The notes beneath the pieces are model-generated. The model saw nothing but the letters and a program-made list of their open reading frames with translations. It made no database searches and was not told the DNA's origin. A stretch of DNA of 64,000 nt from positions 1,506,501 to 1,570,500 of the forward strand of contig JASXTE010000015.1 in assembly GCA_030280995.1 (NCBI GenBank). Direction: 5' to 3'. Position 1 is the first letter of the stretch; each line of letters opens with the position of its first letter. The position numbers and the translations under genes are program-made. This document shows, piece after piece, positions 43,907 to 55,415 of the stretch. This DNA is from Hemileia vastatrix. Lineage: Eukaryota > Basidiomycota > Pucciniomycetes > Pucciniales > Zaghouaniaceae.

Positions 43907-44110
43907 AACAATTAATAAAAATAATTTCAGAATTTTTTTTTTTTTTTGTATCTACTAATATACTAAAATTAAAAATTAATAACTAAAATGATATGAAATA
44001 AAATAAATGAAATAAAATAAATGAAATAAAATAAAATATAAAAAATAATACAAAAAATAATACAAATGGTATCCCCCAGCCAATTGATGAGCTGATCCCC
44101 TGATACCTTA

Positions 44111-44748
44111 CCAACATCCAAGTGCACCTTGATGTGGATACACAATTAATTCTTTTAAATGGTTAACAGAAAACAAAATTCAAAAAATTTAGAAATTCAA
44201 AAAAAAATAAAAAATAATCAAACACAGAAACACATGAAATAAATAATAAATAAAAATAAGAAAATAGAATTGCCCGGCCAATTGATGAGCCTTTCTCCAC
44301 CAATACTTGCCCACATCTAGGTGACCCTGATGTGGTAACACCCTATATTTTTGACTTTATAATTTTAAACAACCCCCATAAAAAAATTAAAAGAAAAAAA
44401 GAAAAAAGAAAACAATTTAAAACTGCTATCTAGTAAAAACATAACTGCAAAAATCAAAGAAAAACCAGCTCCATAAATTGTCCAATAAGGGAAAGTCCGG
44501 TCCATAGAAATGATCACTGGGTGGGCTCCCTCCAATAAGTAAAAATGACGGGAGACCACCAGTGATCCACCACCAATCTGAAGGAACCAAAGATATAGAG
44601 ACCAGTCCCAAACCAGTTTAAAGTCATAGCGGACTTGTAACCTGAATAATAAACAACGGAACTAGAATTCAACTAGGAAAAACAAAAGACTTGAGACAGA
44701 CATTCTGGGGTAACTGTTCTAAAGAGCAGCCAGCTCATCAGTTACCCC
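44111..44748. other. Conserved hairpin module of R4
   Basis: Hairpin 1 occurs twice (44111-44137; 44311-44335, the latter with AGG paired to CCT in place of AAG with CTT), hairpin 2 at 44511-44568 (GATCACTGG with CCAGTGATC, plus TCCC with GGGA), one 21-bp motif near 44615, and hairpin 3 at 44707-44748 (GGGGTAACTG with CAGTTACCCC, 22-base loop). Order and spacing follow R3 (32523-32980). A degraded second hairpin 3 lies at 44969-45009. Confidence 0.75.
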
Positions 44749-45110
44749 CACACTTTCCAAAATAAAATCTAGAAGCCTCCCCTGGGTACCATCTAACAAA
44801 AACACAACGTCCAACACAAAAAAAACCAAAACCAATAAGAGTGAAGAGTCTGGCACTTGAAAACCAAAGGAATTACCAGTTTAAAAACATAAAGGACTAA
44901 AACCTGTGAAAATAAACCAATACTAGGGTTCAACCAAATTGAGAGAAAGGGTTGGAAACAGACAATCTGGGGTAACTGTTGATAGAGCAGCCAGCCCATC
45001 AGTCACTCTTACACTTTCCAAGATCAAATCTAGAAGCCCCACCCATGGGTACCTTCTAACAAAAGTTTCCAACAAACAGATGCATAGCATCACCACAAAA
45101 AAAACCAAAA

Positions 45111-46290
45111 TTAAAGAATGGTCCATAGTATATCCTCATTGCGGAAACAATCTTCTTCATGCCTAGTGCCTCTGGTATAAAACCTCTTCACTTGGTCTGC
45201 AGCCACCCTCTTTTTCAAGACTGCACCATCCAACTCTTCCAAAACATAAGAACCTCCAGACGCCTGAGACCTGACTCTGTAAGGGCCATTCCATCTGTCA
45301 GCAAACATTTTGCCCCACTGACTCTCCAAACTTCTATTATACACCAAAACCAAACAACCAGGTTTCAAGGGATTCCTGATTCTATGAGCTAACTTCTTGT
45401 CCCAGTATCTGACTGATTGATTCCTAATATTCATCATTCTAGAGTATGCCTTCTCTTGACATTCCTCTCTACATTCCAACTGTTGCATCCTGGCACAGAG
45501 CAAATCTTCTATTGATTGCGCGTCATCCCGATCAATTCCAAGATAAGAGACAGCTTCAAAGTCCACTAGTAGAAAAGATTTCTGGCCAAACATTAGCTCA
45601 TAAGGAGAATAGCCAGTTGTCCTCTTCACAGTGACCCTATCAGCAAATAAAACCAAGGGTAAATAATGCCTCCACTTTTTGGCACTATCTCCACACATCT
45701 TCACCAAAGCATTCTTGATAACTTGATGGCCTCTTTTAACCATGCCTTTAGCTACAGGATAATACGGTGTAGCCACTCTAACCCTAGAACCAACACTAGC
45801 CACAGCTTCTTTAAATTCGGCACCAAACTCTGGCCCACCATCAACAGTCACCAACTTCATCAACCCATACCTATAAATCCACTCCTTCTTCAAAAACTCT
45901 GCCACATTCTTGGCAGTCAAATTAACCAGAGGCACTGCCTCAACCCAACCAGACAAATCATCCCTAGCAACAATCAAGTATTTATACCTGCCCTCTTTAA
46001 TATGGACAGCATCCAGACTGACTCTTCCAAAGACAGTTGATTCAACAGTAGCACGGCCCACCTCTTCAGGTTTCAAATGACTTATTCTTTGACATTCTTT
46101 ACAAGATTGAACCCAACTCTGCACAGCCAAATTCATACCGGGCCACTAAAATCTGTCTGCTACTCTTCTATAAGTCTCCCAAAAGCCTTTATGACCAAGG
46201 TCTTCATGCAAAGACTTCAAAACCAATTCTTGACCCTTCTTCTGAGTCACCACCACTTGAGGATTTGGATGTCTCCTCCTCATCAGCCAC
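45111..46290 (-). pseudogene. R4 integrase
   Basis: Same domain order as the R3 integrase. The zinc-binding part (HEDLGHKGF) is separated from the rest by a TAG near 46147. The core keeps SLDAVHI, VDGGPEFGAEF and MVKRGHQ: the third acidic residue is Lys here (Glu in R3), which should abolish catalysis. The C-terminal part (WGKMFADRWNGPYRV) is intact. Ends in codons that overlap a single TATCCTCATTGCGG motif. Confidence 0.8.
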
Positions 46291-46295
46291 CTTCC

Positions 46296-48819
46296 TTACA
46301 CATAAAATCCAGGACTCTTCTTCTTGATTTCCAACCAAGTATCATCATCACAACTATCTGGCCTCTCCAAGGTCAACAGATATTCCACCAAAATAAAATA
46401 AAACCCAGATTGACCCCAGGTCTCATCTTCAAAATCCAACAAAACAACATCCAAGGGTACAACTCTGTCATCAAAATCACCAGTGTGAACATGAGCCCAT
46501 TGAGCAGCCCAACCAGGACACCAATCCTTAAATTTTTGCACATTCTTCTCTTTCCACTGAACCTTGTGAGAATCCAGTTCACTAACAAAAACACCCTTTT
46601 CCAATTTTGAGCTTTCCCAAACAACAACTCCATCTTCATCAACAAAAACATCCTGATCACCAGAATCAAGATCAGATCCAGCCAGTTTAGCCTCTTGGGG
46701 GAGGTAAGAACAATCGTCCAGTTTAGCCTCATGGGGGAGGAAAGAAAAATCCTCAGAACCCTTTGTGCTGGCCCTAATCACTGGAAAATCTTTGTCAAAC
46801 TCTTCAGAATCAGAATCCTCATCTGTAGGTGGCCTCTTTGATAACCCATCAGGCATAGTAAAAGTTTTACCTGGTTTGTGTACCAGGTCAAAAGAAAAAT
46901 GTTAAATAAATGCCACCCACCTAGTCATTGGAGCATTTGGAAGACTAGGTGTATTGATCATCGGAAACAAAGATTTTGCATCCAACTGCAGCTCAAAATG
47001 CTGCCCCCACAAAACCGTCTGTAGCTTCTTTAAAATTTTAGCTACGCCACACAATTCCAACTTAGGTTGAGAATACCTAGATTCCACCTCATTAAACACC
47101 ACAGACTCATACCTTACTGGCCTGACCCTCCCAGTCTTTTCCTCCTGAGACAAAACAGCACCAGCAGCAATATAGCTTGAGTCCACTTCCAGATAAATCT
47201 TTCCAGCACCAACACCATAATCCAACTTGTGAAGAATTATATCTTCACCAACAACCTTTTTCAGCTTCTGAAAAGCCTATTCACACTCTTCCGTCTCTTC
47301 CCAATCTGCATCTTTTCTGGTCAACCTCCTTAAAGGTGAAGCCAACGTAGAAAAATCCTTAATGAAAATCCTGACATATACACATACGCCTAAAAATCCT
47401 CTGACTTCAGTAGTATTTTTAGGCCTTGGCCATGACTGAATTTTATTAAACTTCCTTTTTGCCATAATCCTTCCCTCTTTACATACCACATGACCCAGAA
47501 TTTCCAAAGCAGGAACACAACAACAGAATTTTGACCCTGAAATGGTCAAACCAGCCTCTTCAATCCTAAACAACACTCTCTCTAGAGTTATTGCATATTC
47601 CCACACAAACCTCCTTAATCCAGGGTTTTCCAATAACACCTCATTACCATAATCAGTGGATGGTCCTTTAATTCAACCATCATCAATAAAAATACCAGCA
47701 TGAGTAGGAACCTCATCCTGCAAAATCCAAGCCATCTGTGCTTGATAAACTGCCACTGAATTAGTTGCTCCTTGAGGCAACATAGTGAGCTAAAATCTTC
47801 CCAAAGGAGTCTCAAAAGTTGAGAGAGGCCTTGAATCCGTATGTAGTTACCTCTCATCATAACCACCTATAATATCACCCAAACCATAACACACCCTTCC
47901 AGCAAAAGCTTCAACAAAATCCTCTGCACATGGCGGCATACCAGCGTCCTTGATAGTGACTCTATTCAAGGCTCTAAGATCATGAACCACCCTCAACTTT
48001 CCATTCTGCTTCTTTACACAGAACACTGGACTTGAGTAACTGGATGTTGATTGTTCATATAACCCAGTCCTGACTCTTTCCCTAACAATCTCTACAAAAT
48101 CCTCTCAAATAGCGGCTGGAATCGGAATAGGTTTGATTTGCCAAGGTTCATGACAAACAACAGGAATCAAGTAAGGTTCCCCATAAGAGTTCTTCAATAC
48201 ACCCCATTCCTCCTCAACAAATGCCACCACTTTTTCCCCTTAGCACAATAACGTGCAACAACAACTTCTTTTCTTCCTCAGACAACCACCCATCAGGACC
48301 AAAATTAACAACTTTCAATCTTTCCACAGTCACCCTAGTCGTCTCTACAAATTCTGGAGGATTCTTCACCAAAGGAGTACAGTACGGATCTCTTGACAAA
48401 GGATGTCTCTTCAAAGGCGGATTTAAACCCACAGGCATAGGCTCATTGACAGGCCTAATCTTCTGCGCTACCTTCTTATACTTTGCCGCTCCACCTTCAA
48501 CTTGAGGGATCTTCAGGAAATCTTCACCACCAGACCTGGAACAAAAACCAAGGGTTTCCCCATTGCTCACATGCGTGGCCAAGGTAATGCTTTTGAAAGG
48601 TGTAGAAGAAACCCTAGCGGTGCACAATTGGGAGGACTTACTTTTACACCCCAATCTCACCACTCCAAAACATTTACGCAATTCCACATCTTCATCCTCA
48701 CTTCCAACTTCCAAATCTTCAAATCTTGATTCATATTCTGAATTACATCTTCTAAAATTGTGCAGTTTATCCTCATGCTGGAGGTCCAAAAATTGATCTT
48801 GATGATCTTCTTTCTTCAA
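46296..48819 (-). pseudogene. R4 reverse transcriptase and RNase H
   Basis: RT blocks SSYSSPVFCVKKQNGKLRV, LPQGATN and AGIFIDDG can be read between about 48130 and 47640, RT connection and RNase H down to 46296 (SYIAAGAVLSQ, ESRYSQPKLEL, LQLDAKSL). Stops include TGA near 48109 and 47680, TAA near 47850 and 46903, and TAG near 47790 and 47277. Two plus-strand motif relatives (46681 and 46717, CCAGTTTAGCCTCTTGGGGG) sit in the Ser/Asp-rich link, at the same place as 35034 and 35092 in R3. Confidence 0.8.
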
Positions 48820-49366
48820 AATTTTCTGCAGTTTAACCTAATGCTGGAGACCCAAAAATAGATCTTGACTATCTTCACAAAAATATTTTGCATCTTCTTT
48901 CTTCATTATCTTCAGATTTATTTCCTGATTTTCTTGAATTATCTTGAAATTTTTATCTTCTTTTCATGAGTTTTCTTCTGTCCTACAAAAATAACCAGGG
49001 GTTTCCCGAATGCTCACAGGTGTGGCCCAGGTAATGTTTTTGAAAGGTGTAGAAGAAACCCTGGTGGTGCACAATTGGGAGGACTTTCTTTTACACCCCA
49101 ATCTCACCGCCCCAAAACTATTCCGCATATCTTTCAATAAAGATATATAACCAATCTTCTTCTTTGAACATGAATTAAAAATAATTAAGAATCTTGAGAG
49201 AGAACAGAGACTTGATAAAAAACTTGATGAATACTTGCAGAGAAGAGAAACATTAAAAAGAGAAAGTTGAAAATCCACTTGGTATATCTCCAAGGGAGCT
49301 TACCTACTACAACCTGGGATTTCTGCATCTTGGGGAGAGGTTGTAGCACTAGAATGATCATCCCTC
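48820..49366 (-). pseudogene. R4 pol linker, partly duplicated
   Basis: Linker between protease and RT. The stretch reading RLGCKSKSSQLCTARVSSTP (about 48690-48560) recurs at about 49110-49000 as RLGCKRKSSQLCTTRVSSTP, so part of the linker is duplicated. Only two motif copies are present (48763 and 48827) against six in R3. R1 shows the same sequence at its left edge (1-170). Confidence 0.65.
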
Positions 49367-49367
49367 A

Positions 49368-49883
49368 TTACTCTAAAAAAGACAGACTCTCAATAGAGAC
49401 TGAACCGCACTCCAAAAAACCAGAGGTAGCACCCACTTCCTTCCTTCTCCTGCAGCAGTCCATGCACTGGCACATTGAAGATAAACCAGGCCTAGTCTCC
49501 CAACCATCCTCTCCAGGGGATGATAACCTCATGTGAAGCCTCCTTTTGTCTTCACCAGTCAACTCCAAACTAATTCCCAAATAAAATTGATAACCTGTTC
49601 TTGCCTGAAAACCCATCAAGAATGGCCCACCCAAAACTGCTTTTACATTACCTTTAGCAATGTAAAAATGAACCTTCCCTGAGGCTCCTCCAACATCTAA
49701 CTTCACAAATTCTGAAGATCCAACCAATTCAGTGACATGGCCACCGATCCCTCTCAAATTCCCACCAATACCAGTTTTGATGGGGAGGCCCATATGAGTT
49801 GCCTCAAACAATGAAATCAGGTTTGTCTGAGAACCTGAATCCACCAATGCCCTTGCCTCCCTGCCATTCAGAGTGACATTGAC
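49368..49883 (-). CDS. R4 aspartic protease
   Basis: Nearly identical to the R1 protease: LVDSGSQTNLISLF, GGNLRGIGGHV, VLGGPFLMGF and the CQCMDCCRRRK cluster. Preceded by the same in-frame TGA at the gag junction (about 49884-49886). Confidence 0.8.
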   Translation of the reverse strand, partial: VNVTLNGREARALVDSGSQTNLISLFEATHMGLPIKTGIGGNLRGIGGHVTELVGSSEFVKLDVGGASGKVHFYIAKGNVKAVLGGPFLMGFQARTGYQFYLGISLELTGEDKRRLHMRLSSPGEDGWETRPGLSSMCQCMDCCRRRKEVGATSGFLECGSVSIESLSFLE

Positions 49884-49886
49884 ATA

Positions 49887-51747
49887 TCACAGAGGAGCAG
49901 AAAAATGAGTTTCCAACCCCTCACCAAACTTTTCAGCAGAATCACAAATGTATTCTACCTCACCAGAAGAAACCCTTCTCCTGGTCAACAACTTCTTCTG
50001 CCTATCAGCCAACCCTGGACTGATAGCATAAAATTCCCCATAAGATAGGGAAACCTGACCCTGGTTCATCCTTTCCAGGACAGAGTCCATAACATTAACT
50101 TGACCAGACACTACTGGCCTCTCAAAGTGAGCTCTTTGCTTCACCACCTTGGTCCTAGAAGATTCTTGAGGACCAGCACCACCAACAGATTTACCATTAA
50201 CATGAACCAAACCAGATCCCTCACCATAACCTCTGACTCCAACAGGCTTTGGCAATGAAGCCAAAGGAACATCCTCCTCAGAGTCAGAATCCACCTCCAT
50301 TGGCATTGGCTCACCATTCAGGTCCAATGCACCAAAACTAGGGGGGCCCATGTCAGCCATACCTTTCTGCAACTTGTACAGCTCCTCTTTGCTCTACCTC
50401 TTCCTAGCTGCACTCAGCTTAGGATCCACCTTTGAAGCCTTTGGCTTTGGTTGGGCCTGAGAACTGCTCTTAGGCCTACCCACCTTCCCTGCTTCCACAT
50501 AATAAACACCAGCCAAGCATTCACCACTTGACTGTCCGCCACAAGAATACAACTCCAAACCACCAAAGGAAGTAGAAAAAGAGTCCTTATTGACCTCCTT
50601 CCCCTTTCCCTTGAGGTCCTCAGCTACCTTAACAGAAGACTTCCCCTGATCAGGAAACTCCTCAAACCTTGGCCTCCTTTGATTGAGACCACCCCTTCTC
50701 CTGACCAAATCAACAGGAGCCTTCCCCTCACTGGGCTTCACAAAAGAACCGTCAGGGAACTTAAAAACTCTGCCATCAAACACAACTTCTCCTTCAGACA
50801 CATCTCTGTTCAGTGCCCAACAATCATTGGACCTGTGCCCCCTCCTACTGCAATAAGAGCAAACCCAAGGATCACTCCTGCCAGCCCTCCTTTCAAAATC
50901 TCTTGGCTGAGAAGGTGCCTTATTAACCTTCTTGGCCTCCTGGACAAAAATGTGCAGCTGTTTTATCAGATCAGCCAACTGCTCCACCATTAGGTCCCTC
51001 TCCTTTTTGGGAACCTGCACCAAATTCTTCTCCTCCTTCTTCTCCCTAACTTCCTCTTCAGCCAAAGCCTCACTGACTTTGCTGACATACTCGGCACACC
51101 CCTCCTGATAGGTGTCCACAGCCAATAACTTCAAATGGGCCTCAACAGCCTCCTTCACCTTATCCAAGGCAGGAAACTTCTTATCCCCATTAGAAAGAGT
51201 CTTCATCAATTCCTTTCTTGACAACTCCTTCAACACATCCATCCTGACATCTCTAGCCAGGGCAGACCAAAAAACATCCTTGGCAGAATTTTCATGAGCC
51301 AGCTCCTCCACTTTCACCAAATAATCCACCACAGGATCAAACTGTAGCAGAAACTTCCTGTAACTATGTAAGTTTCCAAAACCACCATAAGATTTCCATT
51401 CACTGACAACCTTGTTCAGATCCACCATAGTGAACCTGACACCCCATCTATCCACCATCTCCCTACACAAAAATTTCCAATCCCTCTTCTTGTAGCCAGA
51501 CATGGCCACAATCTCCTTCTCCACTGACCTATCACCAATGAAGAAGATAATCTGCTTCACCATGTCCAGGTAGGAAGCACCATCCACTCCAGCAGCAGTT
51601 TCATACTTCTCTAGAAACCACTTGACATCCTCCCCATTAAACTTGGTACCATCCCAAGTTTTAATACTCACACACTCCCTAACCATCATAGAAGGAGGAC
51701 CATCCCCCCCACTGACAGTCCACAGGAATAGCAGAACCAGAAGCCAT
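49887..51747 (-). pseudogene. R4 Gag
   Basis: Start ATG at 51747, then a small deletion puts the first codons out of frame with the rest (TVSGGDGPPSMMVREC). The body is open to a TAG at about 50395 in place of a Tyr codon, then open again to the TGA at the protease junction. The zinc knuckle is intact (CSYCSRRGHRSNDC), unlike R1. Otherwise nearly identical to R1 Gag. Confidence 0.85.
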
Positions 51748-51820
51748 TCCTCCAGTCCAAAACACCAAATAGAGCCAACCAAAGAAAACAGAGATTCCAA
51801 AGAACTAGCAAGTTCTCCCC

Positions 51821-51834
51821 CACGTTGGGCGCCA
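51821..51834 (-). other. Primer-binding site of R4
   Basis: TGGCGCCCAACGTG on the minus strand, four bases inside the 5' LTR. Confidence 0.75.
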
Positions 51835-51838
51835 GAAA

Positions 51839-54006
51839 TGAAGACAATCCTATATTACTAGCTATAGGCCTTGACCAAGGGAGTTGGAGAAAAAACAGAG
51901 AGAAAATCCCCTGTCCCATTAGAAAAATAGAGTGAGATTTAGTTGCTAAAGTAAGTTGGTTCCTGTTTTGCTAAAGCCCCTTTTAAACACACTTGACTGC
52001 TTGATGAGCCAAGAAAGTAGTCCCCAGATAGACTACCAGACCAAAGAACTGAAATGTAGAACAATTTCCACACCAGAGACAGCAAAGATACTTGATGTAG
52101 GCTGCAAATTCACACCATAGACAGCAATAATACTTGCTATAGCTTGCAAGACTATAACAGAGAAACAGTTGCCAAAGTTAAGTTAAATGAAGAACTCACT
52201 TGGCACAAACACAGCCAAATTGTGGCCAGAAAACAGTGAAAACTGAGTGAGGAACAATGATATCACTTCTGGTGTGGTCTTCCAACATTGGCAGGGGCCT
52301 TTGTTGTATGATTTGGCGCTGTTTCTGCATGTCTTAATTGACATCTGTTAAGGAATTGGGTATTTTTCTGGTTTTATTCTGTGGACATTGGGTCTGTGGG
52401 TATGTGGGTACTATCATTAGATAGCCCTAGTTTCTCTCTATATTTTATGTCTTGAAGACATTTTTCATATTCTGAGTTTTAATGGGTCATTTCCTCATTT
52501 TTCATTTATAAATGATTGCTGTTTAATTTTGTTTTTCGTGTTTTACGGGCTAACTTTAAGTCTTAGGGTTAAGTGCTTAGTACCATTGGATAGAGCTAAT
52601 TTTTCTCTATATTTCATGTCACAAGGTTGTTATAGTGAAATTCGGTGTTTTAAAGGTTTTAGTAGTTGTAGCTAATTTTTCTAAGTAGGTTAGTGGTTTT
52701 TGTTGGTTTTCTGGCTTCAGGGAGGCCGGGCCGCTTCAGGCGGCCTGCCCGCCTCTATTTTAGGAGGTTGGGGAGCTCTTCAGGAGGGTTTTTTATGCGA
52801 TTTGGCGAGTACAGGCTCCAGATTGGTGGGTGCGCATGGGCTCTTAGTTAGTGGTCTGTGTGTACATAGTGAATAAGACAGTTTTGGGGCAACCTTAATC
52901 ATCATACAACCATCCGGAGGTGATCTCATTGTTACTTACTCAGTTTTCACTGTTTTCTGGCCACAATTGGCTGTGTTTTTTGCAAGTGAGTTCTTCATTT
53001 AACTTAACTTTGGCAACTGTTTTCTCTGTTATAGTCTTGCAAGCTGTAGCAAGTATTATTGCTGTCTCTGGTGTGGATTTGAAGCCTACATCAAGTATCT
53101 TTGCTGTCTCTGGTGTGGACTTTGTTCTACATTTCAGTATTATGGTCTGGTAGTCTATCTGGGGACTACTTTCTTGGCTCATCAAGCAGTCAAGTGTGTT
53201 AAACAGGAGCCTTAGCAAAACAGGAACCAACTTACTTTAGCAAGTAAATCTCACTCTGTTTTTCTAAAGGGACAGGGGATTTTCTCTCTGGTTTTTCTCC
53301 AACTCCCTTGGTCAAGGCCTATAGCTAGTACTATAGGATTGTCTACACCGGATGTTTGTATGATAATTAAGGTTGCCCCAAACTTTCTTATTCACTATGT
53401 ACACACAGACCACCATCTAAGAGCCCATGCGCATCCACCAATCTGGCGCCTATACCCACCAAATTGAAAAAAACCCTCCTGAAGCGCTCCCCAACCTTCT
53501 TAAACTGAGGCGGGTGGGCTGCCCGACGTCGGAGGTGCCCCTTGAAGCGGCACGGCCTCCCTGAAGCCATAAAACCAATAAAAACAACTAATCTACATAG
53601 AAAAATTAGCTACAACTACTAAAACCTTTAAAACACGGAATTTCACTATAACAACATTGTGACATGAAATATAGAGAAAAATTAGCTCTATCAAATGGTA
53701 CTAAGCACTTTACCTGAAGACTTAAGGTTAGCCCATAAAACACGAAAAAAAATTAAACAGCTATCTTTTATAAATGAAAAATGAGGAAATGACACCTTAA
53801 AACTTAGAATATGAAAAATGTATCCAAGACATAAAATATAGAGAAAAACTAGGGCTATCCAATGATAGTACCCACATACCCTCAGAACTAATATTCACGG
53901 AATAAAACTAGAAAAATACCCAATTCCTTAACAGATGTCAATTAAGACATTCACAAACAGCGCCAAATCATGCAACAAAGGCCCCTGACAATGTTGGAAG
54001 ACCACA
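51839..54006 (-). repeat. LTR type A shared by R4 and R5, split by an inverted LTR
   Basis: 51839-52272 and 53347-54006 together form one type A LTR. Its left side has a primer-binding site (R4 interior) and its right side a polypurine tract (54007-54016), so it serves as 5' LTR of R4 and 3' LTR of R5. Confidence 0.8.
52273..53346 (+). mobile_element. Inverted solo LTR type A
   Basis: Plus strand begins TGTGGTCTTCCAACATTGGC and ends GATTGTCTAC, opposite to the surrounding LTR. Flanks TCTGG and ACCGG are only partly alike. Little degraded, so a late insertion. Confidence 0.85.
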
Positions 54007-54525
54007 TCCTCCCTCCAATTAAGAATGTCTATATTCTTTCTTCATCAAACCACCATGTTCAAACTTCTGCCCAAATCTGCTACTGAAATGGGTCCTTGCC
54101 AATACTGCATCCACAATAATTTAATCTGCACCATGACAACACCTGTCCATCCATACAGAACGTCATGAGATGTCTGCCAATCTAGAAAGAAGACCTGCTA
54201 CAGACCTGGTCCATTATCTTCTGCAACAGATTCACCTCCCCCTCAACCTGGTTCATCTTCTTCCAGCCCCAAAAGATCTAGGCCATCCATCCTTATACCC
54301 AGATTAATCAAAAAGCTTCACCCTTCACAGAAGAGTGCCACAACCCATAAAATGACTAGTTCCATCATCCCTGGTCCATCTGATGGTAAAAAACTTTCTT
54401 TTCCTCCTTCAACTTTAAAACTGATGACTTCTCAGTTCCTCCATCTTCTGATAGTGATGATAACAATGTAGGATCCACTGCACCACCAACACCAAACCAC
54501 TTGCCCACTATCAAGGCACCACGGG
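54007..54525 (-). mobile_element. R5: truncated gypsy-type element
   Basis: Only the polypurine tract and the start of the antisense gene (alpha2) remain. Sequence follows copy alpha of R4 until ACTATCAAGGC at about 54525, where unrelated sequence with a palindromic end begins. Confidence 0.75.
54055..54525 (+). pseudogene. Antisense Zn2Cys6-like gene, copy alpha2 (R5)
   Basis: ATG at 54055, 49 bp from the LTR end, as in alpha. The cluster reads CQYCIHNNLIC, 12 residues, then TGA where the fourth Cys is expected, DVCQSRKKTC. The third Cys, lost in alpha, is present, so the ancestral pattern was C-x2-C-x6-C-x12-C-x2-C-x6-C. The Ser/Pro-rich part and the same frame change before the acidic Ser/Asp patch follow. 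Truncated at 54525. Confidence 0.55.
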
Positions 54526-54850
54526 AAATCAGGGGGTGAACTGCTAGCAGTTCCCTCTTTTTGAAACTTTCAGGAAGAGGTTGGGAAATCGTTGGGGAAA
54601 TTTTTTGAAAGAATTAGGAAACTGTTTTTAAATTATATGAATAAATTTTGAAAAAAAAATTGGCCCTAAATTGAGCCTTAATTTATCCCTTCTTGAGCAG
54701 AGCTTTGGATTTAAGTTGAGCATCTGTTGGAACAAATTTGAGCAATGGATGAGCCACAACACTTAACATACCATAATATTCAATTTTATATATAGATCCA
54801 TTTAATAATGGGAGGTCAGGTTTGATATTAGTAGAAATATCTTAAATGAC
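54526..54850. repeat. Terminal-type repeat with palindrome, second copy
   Basis: Relative of 10490-10830. A 16-bp perfect palindrome lies at 54538-54553 (GAACTGCT with AGCAGTTC), set in a G-run and C-run as at 10520. It cuts antisense copy alpha2 and so marks the end of an inserted element. Confidence 0.5.
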
Positions 54851-55415
54851 ACATAGTATACCAGGTCTGGAATATTATTTCAATTATCAATTTTATTTCC
54901 GCAAATATATAAAAAAGAATACTATTTAAGCCCTTTTTAAAAGTTTTATTAATAAAAATATAATTCTGTAAAAATATATGCACATAATTTTAAATTTTCT
55001 AGACAAAAGATGATAATGAGCCCTTATCAATAGAAATTTCTCATTGTTCGTTAGAATAAAAAAGTATAAGACAATGTTCCAAAAATTTAATGTAGGAGAA
55101 AATATATATATATTTTTTATAAGGGGAAAAAATAGTAATGTATTTTTTAAAAAATTTACACTATTAAAGAAACTAATTTTAATATATTGGCACAAAACTT
55201 AGGCTCTAAAATAATGCACTTTTTTAATTAATTATCTGTATTTAGTTATTATTAAAATGTGAGTCAACATTAATTATTAACATACATGAAAAATTCAATT
55301 TTGAATATTCATCCAATATTATATATATTCTCTACTTTATTCTCTTTCAAAACTTTGCTCTCACCCTCTCTTTCTTTAAACTACCACCATCACCATAAAA
55401 TTCATTTTAATTAAA
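54851..55415. other. AT-rich upstream region of the SNF2-type gene
   Basis: No gene recognised. A C/T-rich leader (55330-55400) precedes the ATG at 55416, as usual for fungal promoters. Confidence 0.4.

Larger units (their letters stand above)
23701..54006 (-). mobile_element. R4: large gypsy-type element, split by R3
   Basis: Minus-strand order: 5' LTR (54006-51839, itself holding an inverted solo LTR), primer-binding site (51834-51821), gag, protease, linker, RT, RNase H, integrase (to 45111), a non-coding module with hairpins and motifs, a plus-strand Zn2Cys6-like gene, a motif array, a second plus-strand Zn2Cys6-like gene, polypurine tract (25250-25261) and 3' LTR (25249-23701). R3 (26880-42499) sits inside the first plus-strand gene. 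Without insertions the element would be about 13-14 kb. Reading frames carry many stops. No target duplication is visible because the 5' LTR is shared with R5. Confidence 0.75.

Noticed and set aside
23701..54525. Gypsy-rich array as a centromere
   Set aside because: Nested LTR elements alone are not evidence; there is no chromodomain in the integrase tail or satellite that I can see, and rust genomes have such nests in many places.
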